A stretch of DNA of 64,000 nucleotides, taken from assembly GCF_014650955.1 (NCBI RefSeq), contig NZ_BMVY01000038.1, positions 1-64,000 on the forward strand. Reading direction: 5' to 3'. Made by a program: the position numbers and the translations under genes. The notes beneath the pieces are model-generated. The model did no database searches. It was given only the letters and a program-made list of their open reading frames with translations, and was not told the origin of the DNA. Numbering within the stretch: the first letter of the stretch is position 1; each line of letters opens with the position of its first letter. This document shows, one piece after another, positions 52,116-60,185 of this stretch. This stretch comes from Streptomyces tauricus. Its GTDB lineage: Bacteria > Actinomycetota > Actinomycetes > Streptomycetales > Streptomycetaceae.

Positions 52116-53025
52116 GACCGGCGAGGAGCTGTACGCGGTCGTCCGGGACGAGGCCCTGCTGCGGCCGGCCGTGGCGGACCTGTGCGAGCGCCTCGGCCTG
52201 GTCCCCAAGCAGATGGTCCGCTACATCGAGGGCTCGCTCCCGGTGTACTCCATCGGCGCCGCGCACGTACTGAAGCTCTTCCCCGCCTTCGAGAAGCTGG
52301 ACGCCCGGCGCGAGGAGCGGGTGCTCAGCCATGTGTACGGCAAGCTGCCGGTCCCGACACCGCAGTTGTACTCGGCCGGCGCGTACAAGAACGGCTGGTC
52401 CTTCGTCCTGATGTCCCGGCTGCCCGGCGAGAGCCTCGCGGACGCGTGGCCGCGGATCCCGGCGGCGGACCAGGACCGGATCGTCACGGAGGCCGGTGAG
52501 ACGCTCGCGGCCCTGCACGCGCTGAGCCCCGCGCCGCTCTCGGGTGTCGTCGGCCCGTCCGACTGGGGCCTGTTCGTCGACGCGCAGCGCGCGAACGCGG
52601 TGGAGCACCAGCGCGAGGCGGGACTGGCGGAGGTCTGGCTCGAACAGATCCCGTGGTTCCTGAACTCGGTCCCGCTGCCCGCCCCTTCGCGACGGGTGCT
52701 GCTGCACACCGAGTTCATGCGCGAGCACCTCACGGTGGACCCGGACGGCTGGCGGCTGACGGGCCTCTTCGACTTCGAGCCGGTACTGGCCGGCCACCCC
52801 GCCTACGACTTCGTGAGCGTCGGCCTGTTCCTCTCCTGCGGCCGGCCCCGGCTCCTGAAGCGCTTCTACGAGGCCTACGGGCGCCCGCCGTTCGACCCGC
52901 ACACGGTCATGGCGTACACACTGCTGCACGTCTACAGCGACCTGTCCTCGTATCTGCGCATGCTGCCGAAACCGCCGGAGCCGACGCTGGACTCGCTCGC
53001 GCGGACCTGGTTCGGCACCGACTGA
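52099..53025 (+). CDS. Aminoglycoside-phosphotransferase-fold kinase with altered motif
   Basis: 308 residues from ATG 52099. N-lobe nucleotide strands with VYSIGAAHVLKLFP (Lys) and FVLMSRLPGESLADAW. The C-lobe motif LLHTEFMREHLTVD stands where HGDLHxxN is expected, so the catalytic Asp is Glu and the Asn is His; DFG-like FDFEPVLAGHPAYDF follows intact. The layout is like hygromycin/related APH kinases. With the altered loop it may phosphorylate another small molecule or be weak. It is downstream of argS, after a 288-bp gap holding the leader ORF. Confidence 0.88.
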   Translation: MLPLVETGEELYAVVRDEALLRPAVADLCERLGLVPKQMVRYIEGSLPVYSIGAAHVLKLFPAFEKLDARREERVLSHVYGKLPVPTPQLYSAGAYKNGWSFVLMSRLPGESLADAWPRIPAADQDRIVTEAGETLAALHALSPAPLSGVVGPSDWGLFVDAQRANAVEHQREAGLAEVWLEQIPWFLNSVPLPAPSRRVLLHTEFMREHLTVDPDGWRLTGLFDFEPVLAGHPAYDFVSVGLFLSCGRPRLLKRFYEAYGRPPFDPHTVMAYTLLHVYSDLSSYLRMLPKPPEPTLDSLARTWFGTD

Positions 53026-53134
53026 CGGACCGTCACGGAGAGGCGCGGAGAGTCGAGGTGAGTCGCGGCCGGCGCGGCCCCGGCCGCTGCGCCCCCTGGG
53101 GCCGTTGTCAGTGGCGGGCTCTAAAGTCACGGGC

Positions 53135-53932
53135 ATGGCGACTCTTCCGAACCAGCTGCCGACGCTCGCGGCCGACCCGGCCGGCCGCTCGCTCGGTCTC
53201 GACCTCCCGCCCGGTGCCCTGCTCGACACGACGGTCGACGGCCCCTGGGACGAACCGCTGCTGTGGCGCGCCGACGCCCCGGCGGCGCCGGGCGACTGGC
53301 TGCGGCTGGCGTCCGCGCGCCGCGCGGCGGGCCTGTGCCCGGTCCTGGTCGGCGGGCGGCCGGACAGCGAACCGCACCCGGACAAGTGGGAGTTGGATCC
53401 GGATCTCGCGTCCTACCCGGGCGACCACGACGCCGAAGAGGTCCTCGCGGAGCTCTGGGGGGAGTACGCGGCCGAGGCGCAGGACGCCGACTGGCCCGGC
53501 CTCGCCGCGGCGGGCGTCCCGGACGTCGACCCGGACGGCTGGGCCGCGGAGGTGGCGGACGCGCTCGTCGGCGGCGCGAGCCGGCTGATGGAGCCGCGCC
53601 TCGCGCTCGTCCCGGCCCGCCGCAGCGCGGACATCCCGGCCGCCATCGGCTGGTGCGGTCCGGTCAGTCTCACCGAGGACGTGGCGGAGCTGTGCGCGGT
53701 CCTGCGTTCCTGGGAGGACCGCTTCGGCGTCCGGGTCGTGGCCCTCACCTTCGACCAGCTGATCGTCTCCGTCGCGGCCCCGCCCAGGACCCTGGCCGAG
53801 GCGGAGGCGATAGCCGCCGAGCACTACGCGTTCTGCCCGGCCGACATCACCCAGGGCGGCCACGCCTCGCTGCGGGCGTACGCCGAGCGCGAGGTGCTCG
53901 GCGCACGCTCCTGGACCTTCTGGTGGGACTGA
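53135..53932 (+). CDS. DUF4253 domain protein
   Basis: 265 residues from ATG 53135. N-terminal two-thirds are Ala/Asp/Pro-rich with LDLPPGALLDTTVDGPWDEPLLWR and CPVLVGG. The C-terminal part (about residues 160-265) with LALVPARRSADIPAAIGWCGPVSLTEDVAELCAVLRSWEDRFGVRVVALTFDQLIVSVAAPP, HYAFCPADITQG and RSWTFWWD is the DUF4253 pattern. Soluble, role unknown. Stands between the APH gene and a convergent methyltransferase gene. Confidence 0.86.
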   Translation: MATLPNQLPTLAADPAGRSLGLDLPPGALLDTTVDGPWDEPLLWRADAPAAPGDWLRLASARRAAGLCPVLVGGRPDSEPHPDKWELDPDLASYPGDHDAEEVLAELWGEYAAEAQDADWPGLAAAGVPDVDPDGWAAEVADALVGGASRLMEPRLALVPARRSADIPAAIGWCGPVSLTEDVAELCAVLRSWEDRFGVRVVALTFDQLIVSVAAPPRTLAEAEAIAAEHYAFCPADITQGGHASLRAYAEREVLGARSWTFWWD

Positions 53933-53957
53933 CCCGGCCGGTCCCGCCGCCGCGGAC

Positions 53958-54860
53958 TCAGGGCTTGCGGCCGGTGACCGCGTATACGTTGATGTCCGCG
54001 TCCGTCACGTCGTTGATGTCGCGGTAGCGGACCTTCTCGATGTCGTCGAGGCCTTCGAGGTAGCCCGCCTCGGGCTGCTCGGGCACCGGCGCCGCGTTGT
54101 CGGGCCGCCAGTGGTGGGCGGGGACCACACCGGGCTCGTCCACCTCAAGACCGTTCTCGGTGAGGAACCGCTCGACCTCCGCCTTCGTACGCAGCACGAA
54201 GGTGAAGCCCCGCTCGGTGTACGTCCGCTGGACCGCGCGGACGTTCTCGGCGTTGAGGTCCTCGGTGAGATGGCTGAGCACGAGCCGGCTGCCCGGGGGC
54301 AGCGCGTCGATCAGTTCGCGGACGATCGGATAGGCCCGCTCGTCCTCGACGAAGTGCAGGATCGCCACGAGCGCCAGCGCGATCGGCCGGTCGAAGTCCA
54401 GGGTCTTGGCGGCGGCTTCGAGGATCTGGGCCGGGTTCTGCAGGTCGGCGTCGATGTAGTCGGTAAGCCCCTCGGGCCCGCTGGTGAGCAGGGCGCGCGC
54501 GTGCGCGAGCACGACCGGGTCGTTGTCGACGTACACGACCCGCGCGTCCGGGGCGAGCCGCTGGGCGATCTGGTGCACGTTCTCCTGGGTCGGCAGCCCG
54601 GTGCCGATGTCCAGGTACTGCCGGATGCCCTCCTCGCCCGTCAGCGTGTTCACGGCCCGGCGCAGGAAGTCACGGTTGTGCCGGACGTCGAGATAGCCGC
54701 GCGGGTTGGCGGCGAGCGCGGCGGCCGCCGCGGCCCGGTCCACCGGGTAGTTGTCCTTGCCCCCGAGAAAGACGTCATAGACACGAGCCGGGTGTGCCTT
54801 GGTGGTGTCGATCCTCCTTCTCAGCTCGGCGGGGTCCTGGCTGAGAGCATCACCGGGCAT
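53958..54860 (-). CDS. SAM-dependent methyltransferase, DUF574 type
   Basis: 300 residues from ATG 54860 (site GGGAGAGG). The streptomycete-expanded family mark AHPARVYDVFLGGKDNYPVDR is at residues 22-43. SAM motif I is QYLDIGTGLPTQENVHQ and the acidic residue is in VVYVDNDPVVLAHARALL. Members are numerous in streptomycetes and their substrates mostly unknown. Stands alone. Confidence 0.93.
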   Translation of the reverse strand: MPGDALSQDPAELRRRIDTTKAHPARVYDVFLGGKDNYPVDRAAAAAALAANPRGYLDVRHNRDFLRRAVNTLTGEEGIRQYLDIGTGLPTQENVHQIAQRLAPDARVVYVDNDPVVLAHARALLTSGPEGLTDYIDADLQNPAQILEAAAKTLDFDRPIALALVAILHFVEDERAYPIVRELIDALPPGSRLVLSHLTEDLNAENVRAVQRTYTERGFTFVLRTKAEVERFLTENGLEVDEPGVVPAHHWRPDNAAPVPEQPEAGYLEGLDDIEKVRYRDINDVTDADINVYAVTGRKP

Positions 54861-54996
54861 AGAGCCTCTCCCTGGAGAGTCGCGTCAATCAATGGGCAAC
54901 AACCTAACTCCCACGGGGACTTGATGGTGCCCCGACGCCACGATCCGTGTTTCGCCCGCCCCCGATCCGGGCAGGAACAGAGGCTCTTGCGGTGAC

Positions 54997-56289
54997 TCAG
55001 CCCGGCACATCGGGCTCGTACTCGTTGCGCCCCCAGGCGGAGTCACCGAGCGGATAGTCGTACGCGGGCCGCCCGACGTTCCCGCTCGTCCTGAACGGCT
55101 TGCCGTTGTCGTCGACGCGTACGGTCCCCTTCTTGTCCCCGCTCGACCACTCCAGCTCCAGATACCAGCTCACGTCGTACGTCCGGGCGTCCGCGAAGAT
55201 GTAGAACACCTCGGGGTCGGACTCGCTCACCTTGTACGGGAAGTCGCGCTGCCCGGCCCTGGGCGAGGTCTCGGGCCGCCCGGCGTCGAGATTCACACCG
55301 AACGACGTGGTCTCCACACCGCCACCGCAGCCGACGCCCATCGCGAAGTCGTTCCAGGCGAGCGGGGCGCCCTTCTCCACCACCCGCACATGCAGATCGT
55401 CCAGGACGACGGTGGCCTTCCCGGTGCCCTGGACGGTCAGCGCGAGCATCTGCTGCCCGGCGGCGACCCCGCCGAGGGCGCTGACCCATCCGCGCGCGTC
55501 GGGCTCACTCGGCGGCGGGGGCACCTTCTCGGGCTCGCGGTCGAAGAGGTAGTGCTGACTGCACGGGCTGTCCCACTTGTACGGGTTGACGGCGACGACG
55601 GGAGCGGTGGCTCCCTCGACGGCCCCAGTGCCTCCCGCCGACCCCGCTGACGCACCCGGCCCGCCGCTCCGTGAGGCGGAGGGACCGGCGGACGCCGAGG
55701 GACTTCCCGACGGGGAGGCGGACGGCGAGGCCGACGGCCCCTTCGCGTCGGCGGCCCCGCCGGTTCCCCGATCACCGTCGGCGGACCGGGCGGCGGCCCC
55801 CACGGGCTGCTTGCCGCCCCCGCCTCCGCCCGCCACGAGATTCACCACGAGTGCCGCGGCCACGACGGCGGCGGCCACGGCGGCACCGGCGAGGACGACG
55901 GTACGCCGCCGCCGCACGACCGGAGCGTCGGAGGAATCCGGAACGGCGTCCTCGACGGAAACAGAGGCGACCGCCCCCGCGCTCTCCCCTTCGGAGGCAG
56001 CGGTGTCAGCCGCGGCGACCTCCGCCACCACGGGCTTCTGCCCCCGCTGCGCATCCGCGAGAACCCACCGCCGATGGAGCTCGACCAGTTCCTCGGGGGT
56101 CGCTCTGCACACCCGCGCGAACCGCTCCACGGGCGCGTAGTCCGTGGGTACGGCATCTCCGTTGACGTACCGGTGAAGCGTGGACGCACTCGTGTGCAAC
56201 CGCTTTCCCAGCACCCCGTAACTGAGCCCGGACCTCTCCTTCAGCTGCCCCAACAGCTCCGTGAACTCGTCCCCCGCCACCGCCCGCAC
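54997..56289 (-). CDS. Helix-turn-helix protein with membrane anchor and outer domain
   Basis: 430 residues from GTG 56289 (site GGAGAGAG). N-terminal XRE-like HTH (FTELLGQLKERSGLSYGVLGKRLHTSASTLHRYVNG, about residues 7-45). One membrane helix follows about 100 residues later (VVLAGAAVAAAVVAAALVV). A Ser/Pro/Gly/Ala-rich linker leads to an outer beta-rich domain with Cys pair (DSPCSQHYLFD, GVGCGG) and a Trp-rich end. The layout suggests a one-component sensor: outside signal, inside DNA binding. Similar HTH-membrane proteins are frequent in streptomycetes. Confidence 0.88.
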   Translation of the reverse strand: MRAVAGDEFTELLGQLKERSGLSYGVLGKRLHTSASTLHRYVNGDAVPTDYAPVERFARVCRATPEELVELHRRWVLADAQRGQKPVVAEVAAADTAASEGESAGAVASVSVEDAVPDSSDAPVVRRRRTVVLAGAAVAAAVVAAALVVNLVAGGGGGGKQPVGAAARSADGDRGTGGAADAKGPSASPSASPSGSPSASAGPSASRSGGPGASAGSAGGTGAVEGATAPVVAVNPYKWDSPCSQHYLFDREPEKVPPPPSEPDARGWVSALGGVAAGQQMLALTVQGTGKATVVLDDLHVRVVEKGAPLAWNDFAMGVGCGGGVETTSFGVNLDAGRPETSPRAGQRDFPYKVSESDPEVFYIFADARTYDVSWYLELEWSSGDKKGTVRVDDNGKPFRTSGNVGRPAYDYPLGDSAWGRNEYEPDVPG

Positions 56290-56392
56290 CTCTCTCCACG
56301 TACCGGATCCGCCTGCCGGGGGCAGGTCATTTCCCCAGCTCGACCATCCAAGCACGCCCCCCTAGGGCACCCGGCTCAGCAGGCGCGTCGCC

Positions 56393-57385
56393 TCAACGCA
56401 GCTTCTGCGCAACCTCGGTGGCCCAGTACGTGAGGATGTTGCGAGCGCCGGCCCGCCTGATCCCGGTCAGCGCCTCCAGGATCGCCGCGTCGCGATCGAT
56501 CCACCCCTTCTCGGCGGCGGCCTCGATCATCGAGTACTCCCCCGAGATCTGATAGGCGACGACGGGCACATCGACGGCGTCCGCGACCCTCGCGAGGATG
56601 TCCAGATAGGGCCCCGCGGGCTTCACCATCACCATGTCGGCGCCCTCTTCGAGGTCGAGCGCCAGCTCCTTCAGCGATTCCCGGGCATTGGCGGGGTCCT
56701 GCTGATAGGTCTTCCGGTCCCCCTTCAGCGAGGACCCGACGGCCTCCCGGAACGGCCCGAAGAAGGCGGACGCGTACTTGACCGTGTAGGCGAGCACCGC
56801 CACGTCCTCGCGCCCGATCTGGTCGAGGGCGTCACGGACGACGCCGATCTGGCCGTCCATCATCCCGCTGGGCCCCACGACGTGCGCCCCCGCGTCGGCC
56901 TGCACCTGAGCCATCTCGGCGTACCGCTCCAGGGTGGCGTCGTTGTCGACGCGCCCGTGCTCGTCCAGCACACCGCAGTGCCCATGATCGGTGGTCTCGT
57001 CGAGACAGAGATCGGACATCACCAGCAGCTCGTCCCCGACCTCGCTGCGCACGTCCCGGAGAGCGACCTGCAGAATCCCGTCGGGGTCGGTCCCGGCCGT
57101 CCCCAAGGCGTCCTTCTTCGCTTCCTCCGGCACTCCGAACAGCATGATCCCGGAGATCCCCGCGGCCACGGCCTCGGCGGCGGCCTTCTTCAGACTGTCC
57201 CGGGTGTGCTGCACGACGCCCGGCATCGCGGTGATGGGCACGGGCTCGGAAATACCCTCGCGCACAAAAGCGGGGAGGATGAGATCAGCGGGATGCAGCC
57301 GGGTCTCGGCAACCATGCGCCGCATCACAGGACTGGTCCGCAGCCGCCGCGGCCGGCTGCCGGGAAAGGATCCGTACGTCGTCAT
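56393..57385 (-). CDS. hemB: Porphobilinogen synthase (5-aminolevulinate dehydratase)
   Basis: 330 residues. Active-site blocks: LCLDETTDHGHCGV (metal loop), YTVKYASAFFGPFREA (Schiff-base Lys) and MVMVKPAGPYLDI (second Lys). It joins two 5-aminolevulinate molecules into porphobilinogen. It is downstream of hemD on the same strand after 155 bp, so may form the tail of the rex-hemACD unit or have its own promoter. The 57386-57540 gap shows no gene. Confidence 0.96.
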   Translation of the reverse strand: MTTYGSFPGSRPRRLRTSPVMRRMVAETRLHPADLILPAFVREGISEPVPITAMPGVVQHTRDSLKKAAAEAVAAGISGIMLFGVPEEAKKDALGTAGTDPDGILQVALRDVRSEVGDELLVMSDLCLDETTDHGHCGVLDEHGRVDNDATLERYAEMAQVQADAGAHVVGPSGMMDGQIGVVRDALDQIGREDVAVLAYTVKYASAFFGPFREAVGSSLKGDRKTYQQDPANARESLKELALDLEEGADMVMVKPAGPYLDILARVADAVDVPVVAYQISGEYSMIEAAAEKGWIDRDAAILEALTGIRRAGARNILTYWATEVAQKLR

Positions 57386-57540
57386 ACGACCACGCTACGC
57401 CCGCCCCACCCGTGCCTTTGCCGACGACCAGTCGGAGCGGTCCGGGAGCCCGCGGCCGCCCACGAACCGGAGCGGGCCGTGCCGGTACTCGACGTACCGG
57501 CACGGCCTCTACCCCAGGACAGCACCCGCGAGTCCCACAC

Positions 57541-59229
57541 CTACGTAGTGGTACGCCTCCGCCGGGACCCCGGCCGCCGCTCGCTGGGCCGGGTGACAGG
57601 ATCCCCGGCCTCAAGGGCGGAAGCCCGACGCCGGAGCCCGAACTCGGCCAGCGCCTCGGCCAGCCGGTGCACGGAAGGCTCGGGCGACATGACGTCGACG
57701 CGCAGCCCGTGCTCCTCAGCGGTCTTGGCAGTGGCGGGCCCGATACAAGCGATCACGGTCACGTTGTGCGGCTTCCCGGCGATACCCACCAGGTTCCGCA
57801 CAGTGGAGGACGAGGTGAACAGCACAGCGTCGAACCCCCCGCCCTTGATCGCCTCACGAGTATCCGCGGGCGGCGGCGAGGCACGCACGGTCCGATAGGC
57901 GGTGACGTCGTCGACCTCCCAGCCCAACTCGATCAGCCCGGCAACCAACGTCTCGGTCGCGATGTCGGCCCGAGGCAGGAACACCCGGTCGATCGGATCG
58001 AAAACCGGATCGTACGGAGGCCAGTCCTCCAACAACCCCGCAGCGGACTGCTCACCACTGGGCACCAGATCAGGCTTGACCCCAAAAGCGATCAGCGCCT
58101 TGGCGGTCTGCTCACCCACGGCGGCGACCTTGATCCCCGCGAAGGCACGCGCGTCGAGCCCGTACTCCTCGAACTTCTCCCGCACGGCCTTGACGGCGTT
58201 CACCGACGTGAAGGCGATCCACTCGTACCGCCCGGTGACGAGTCCCTTCACCGCCCGCTCCATCTGCTGGGGCGTCCGCGGCGGCTCGACGGCGATCGTC
58301 GGCACCTCGTGCGGCACGGCCCCGTACGACCGCAGCTGGTCGGAGAGCGACGCCGCCTGCTCCTTCGTACGCGGCACGAGCACCTTCCAGCCGAACAGCG
58401 GCTTGGACTCGAACCACGAGAGCTGCTCACGCTGGGCGGCGGAGGAACGCTCACCGACCACGGCTATCACCGGCCGGCCGCCCTCGGGCGAGGGCAGCAC
58501 CTTGGCCTGCTTCAGCGTCTGCGCGATGGTGCCGAGCGTGGCGCACCAGGTCCGCTGCCGCGTGGTGGTGCCGGCGACGGTGACGGTCATGGGCGTATCG
58601 GGCTTACGCCCGGCGGCCACGAGCTCACCCGCGGCAGCCCCCACGGAATCAAGGGCGGCGGAGACGACGACGGTCCCGTCGGACGCACCGACCTCGGTCC
58701 AGCACCGCGCGGAAGCCGTACGGGCGTCGACGAACCGCACGTCCGCACCCTCGGCGTCCCGCAACGGCACACCCGCGTAAGCGGGCACACCCACAGCGGC
58801 GGCGACACCGGGCACGACCTCGAACGGCACACCCGCGGCGGCGCAGGCGAGCATCTCTCCGGCGGCGTACGCGTCGAGTCCGGGGTCACCCGAGACCGCA
58901 CGGACGACCCGCCTGCCGCCCCTCGCGGCCTCCATGACAATATTGGCCGCGTCCTTCGACGCGGGGACGCCAGAGGTGGCTGACGTGCCGTCAACTACCT
59001 TCAGCTGAGGCGTGTCCGGGCTCGCGCCCGTATCGGTGTCGAGCACGGTGACGTTTCGTCTGGCGTGCGTGCGGACGACGTCGAGCACTTCGGGTTCGGC
59101 GACCAGGACATCAGCGTTCCCCAGCGCCTCCACGGCGCGCAGAGTCAGCAGTCCCGGATCACCGGGTCCGGCACCGAGGAAGGTGACGTGCCCGTGTTCG
59201 AGGCCGATGGGAAGGGTGGTGGGGCTCAA
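57541..59229 (-). CDS. hemD: Fused uroporphyrinogen-III methyltransferase/synthase
   Basis: 562 residues from TTG 59229, overlapping the hemC stop (TTGA). N-terminal half (about residues 12-255) is a CobA-like tetrapyrrole methylase: VTFLGAGPGDPGLLTLRAVEAL, SGDPGLDAYAAGEM in place of GDPFVFGRGGEE, and VPGVAAAVGVPAYAGVPL. The C-terminal half (about residues 275-530) is HemD: KVLVPRTKEQAASLSDQLRSYGA, IAFTSVNAVKAV and IGPATAKTAEEHGL. HemD closes the linear tetrapyrrole into uroporphyrinogen III. The methylase part differs in one motif and may be less active. Confidence 0.94.
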   Translation of the reverse strand: MSPTTLPIGLEHGHVTFLGAGPGDPGLLTLRAVEALGNADVLVAEPEVLDVVRTHARRNVTVLDTDTGASPDTPQLKVVDGTSATSGVPASKDAANIVMEAARGGRRVVRAVSGDPGLDAYAAGEMLACAAAGVPFEVVPGVAAAVGVPAYAGVPLRDAEGADVRFVDARTASARCWTEVGASDGTVVVSAALDSVGAAAGELVAAGRKPDTPMTVTVAGTTTRQRTWCATLGTIAQTLKQAKVLPSPEGGRPVIAVVGERSSAAQREQLSWFESKPLFGWKVLVPRTKEQAASLSDQLRSYGAVPHEVPTIAVEPPRTPQQMERAVKGLVTGRYEWIAFTSVNAVKAVREKFEEYGLDARAFAGIKVAAVGEQTAKALIAFGVKPDLVPSGEQSAAGLLEDWPPYDPVFDPIDRVFLPRADIATETLVAGLIELGWEVDDVTAYRTVRASPPPADTREAIKGGGFDAVLFTSSSTVRNLVGIAGKPHNVTVIACIGPATAKTAEEHGLRVDVMSPEPSVHRLAEALAEFGLRRRASALEAGDPVTRPSERRPGSRRRRTTT

Positions 59230-60185
59230 TGTACTCGCTCCCCCATCAGACCGGCCGCGCCCTTGGCAAGCATCTCGGCAGCGAGTTCACGGCCGAGCGC
59301 CATTGCTTGGTCATGTGTCTCGGGCACGGGACCGGTGGTGGACAACTGCACCAGCGTCGAGCCGTCGGTCGTGCCGACGACGCCGCGCAGGCGCAATTCC
59401 TTGACAACCTGCCCGTCGGCCAGCAAGTCGGCGAAGGCACCCACAGGTGCGCTGCAACCGGCTTCCAGGGCGGCGAGCAGGGATCGCTCGGCGGTCACGG
59501 CGGCCCGGGTGTACGGGTCGTCGAGCTCGGCGAGCGCGGCGACGAGGTCCGCGTTGTCCGCGGCGCACTCGATCGCGAGGGCCCCCTGGCCGGGGGCGGG
59601 CAAAATGATGTCGACCGGCAGGAAGTCGGTCACTTCGCCGGTCCGTCCGACGCGCTGCAGTCCGGCGGCGGCCAGGACGACCCCGTCCAGCTCACCACCG
59701 CGCACGAACCCGATCCGCGTGTCGATGTTCCCGCGGATCGGCACGGTCTCGATCGTCAGCCCGAGATCACGCGCGTACGCGTTCAGCTGGGCCATGCGAC
59801 GCGGCGAGCCGGTACCGATCCTCGCCCCGTCCGGAAGCTCGGCGAACGTCAGACCGTCCCGTGCGATGAGCACGTCACGGGCGTCCGCGCGGACGGGTAC
59901 GGCGGCCAGCGCGAGCTCGTCGGGCTGCCCGGTCGGCAGGTCCTTGAGGGAGTGCACGGCGAAGTCGACCTCCCCGCGCAGCAGCGCCTCGCGCAGGGCG
60001 GTCACGAAGACGCCCGTGCCGCCGATCTGCGCGAGGTGCTCACGGGACGTGTCCCCGTAGGTCGTGATCTCCACGAGCTCGACGGGCCGTCCGGTCACCT
60101 GGCTCACGGCGTCCGCCACCTGCCCGGACTGGGCCATGGCGAGTCTGCTCCGCCTGGTCCCGAGCCTCAGTGCCTGCTCAGTCAT
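59226..60185 (-). CDS. hemC: Hydroxymethylbilane synthase
   Basis: 319 residues from ATG 60185, overlapping the hemA stop (ATGA). N-terminus LRLGTRRSRLAMAQSGQVADAV; cofactor-binding Cys in ALEAGCSAPVGAFA (dipyrromethane attachment); SVPVRADARDVL-type and GNIDTRI RxxN loops for the substrate. It polymerises four porphobilinogens into hydroxymethylbilane. Middle gene of the overlapping rex-hemA-hemC-hemD chain. Confidence 0.96.
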   Translation of the reverse strand: MTEQALRLGTRRSRLAMAQSGQVADAVSQVTGRPVELVEITTYGDTSREHLAQIGGTGVFVTALREALLRGEVDFAVHSLKDLPTGQPDELALAAVPVRADARDVLIARDGLTFAELPDGARIGTGSPRRMAQLNAYARDLGLTIETVPIRGNIDTRIGFVRGGELDGVVLAAAGLQRVGRTGEVTDFLPVDIILPAPGQGALAIECAADNADLVAALAELDDPYTRAAVTAERSLLAALEAGCSAPVGAFADLLADGQVVKELRLRGVVGTTDGSTLVQLSTTGPVPETHDQAMALGRELAAEMLAKGAAGLMGERVH

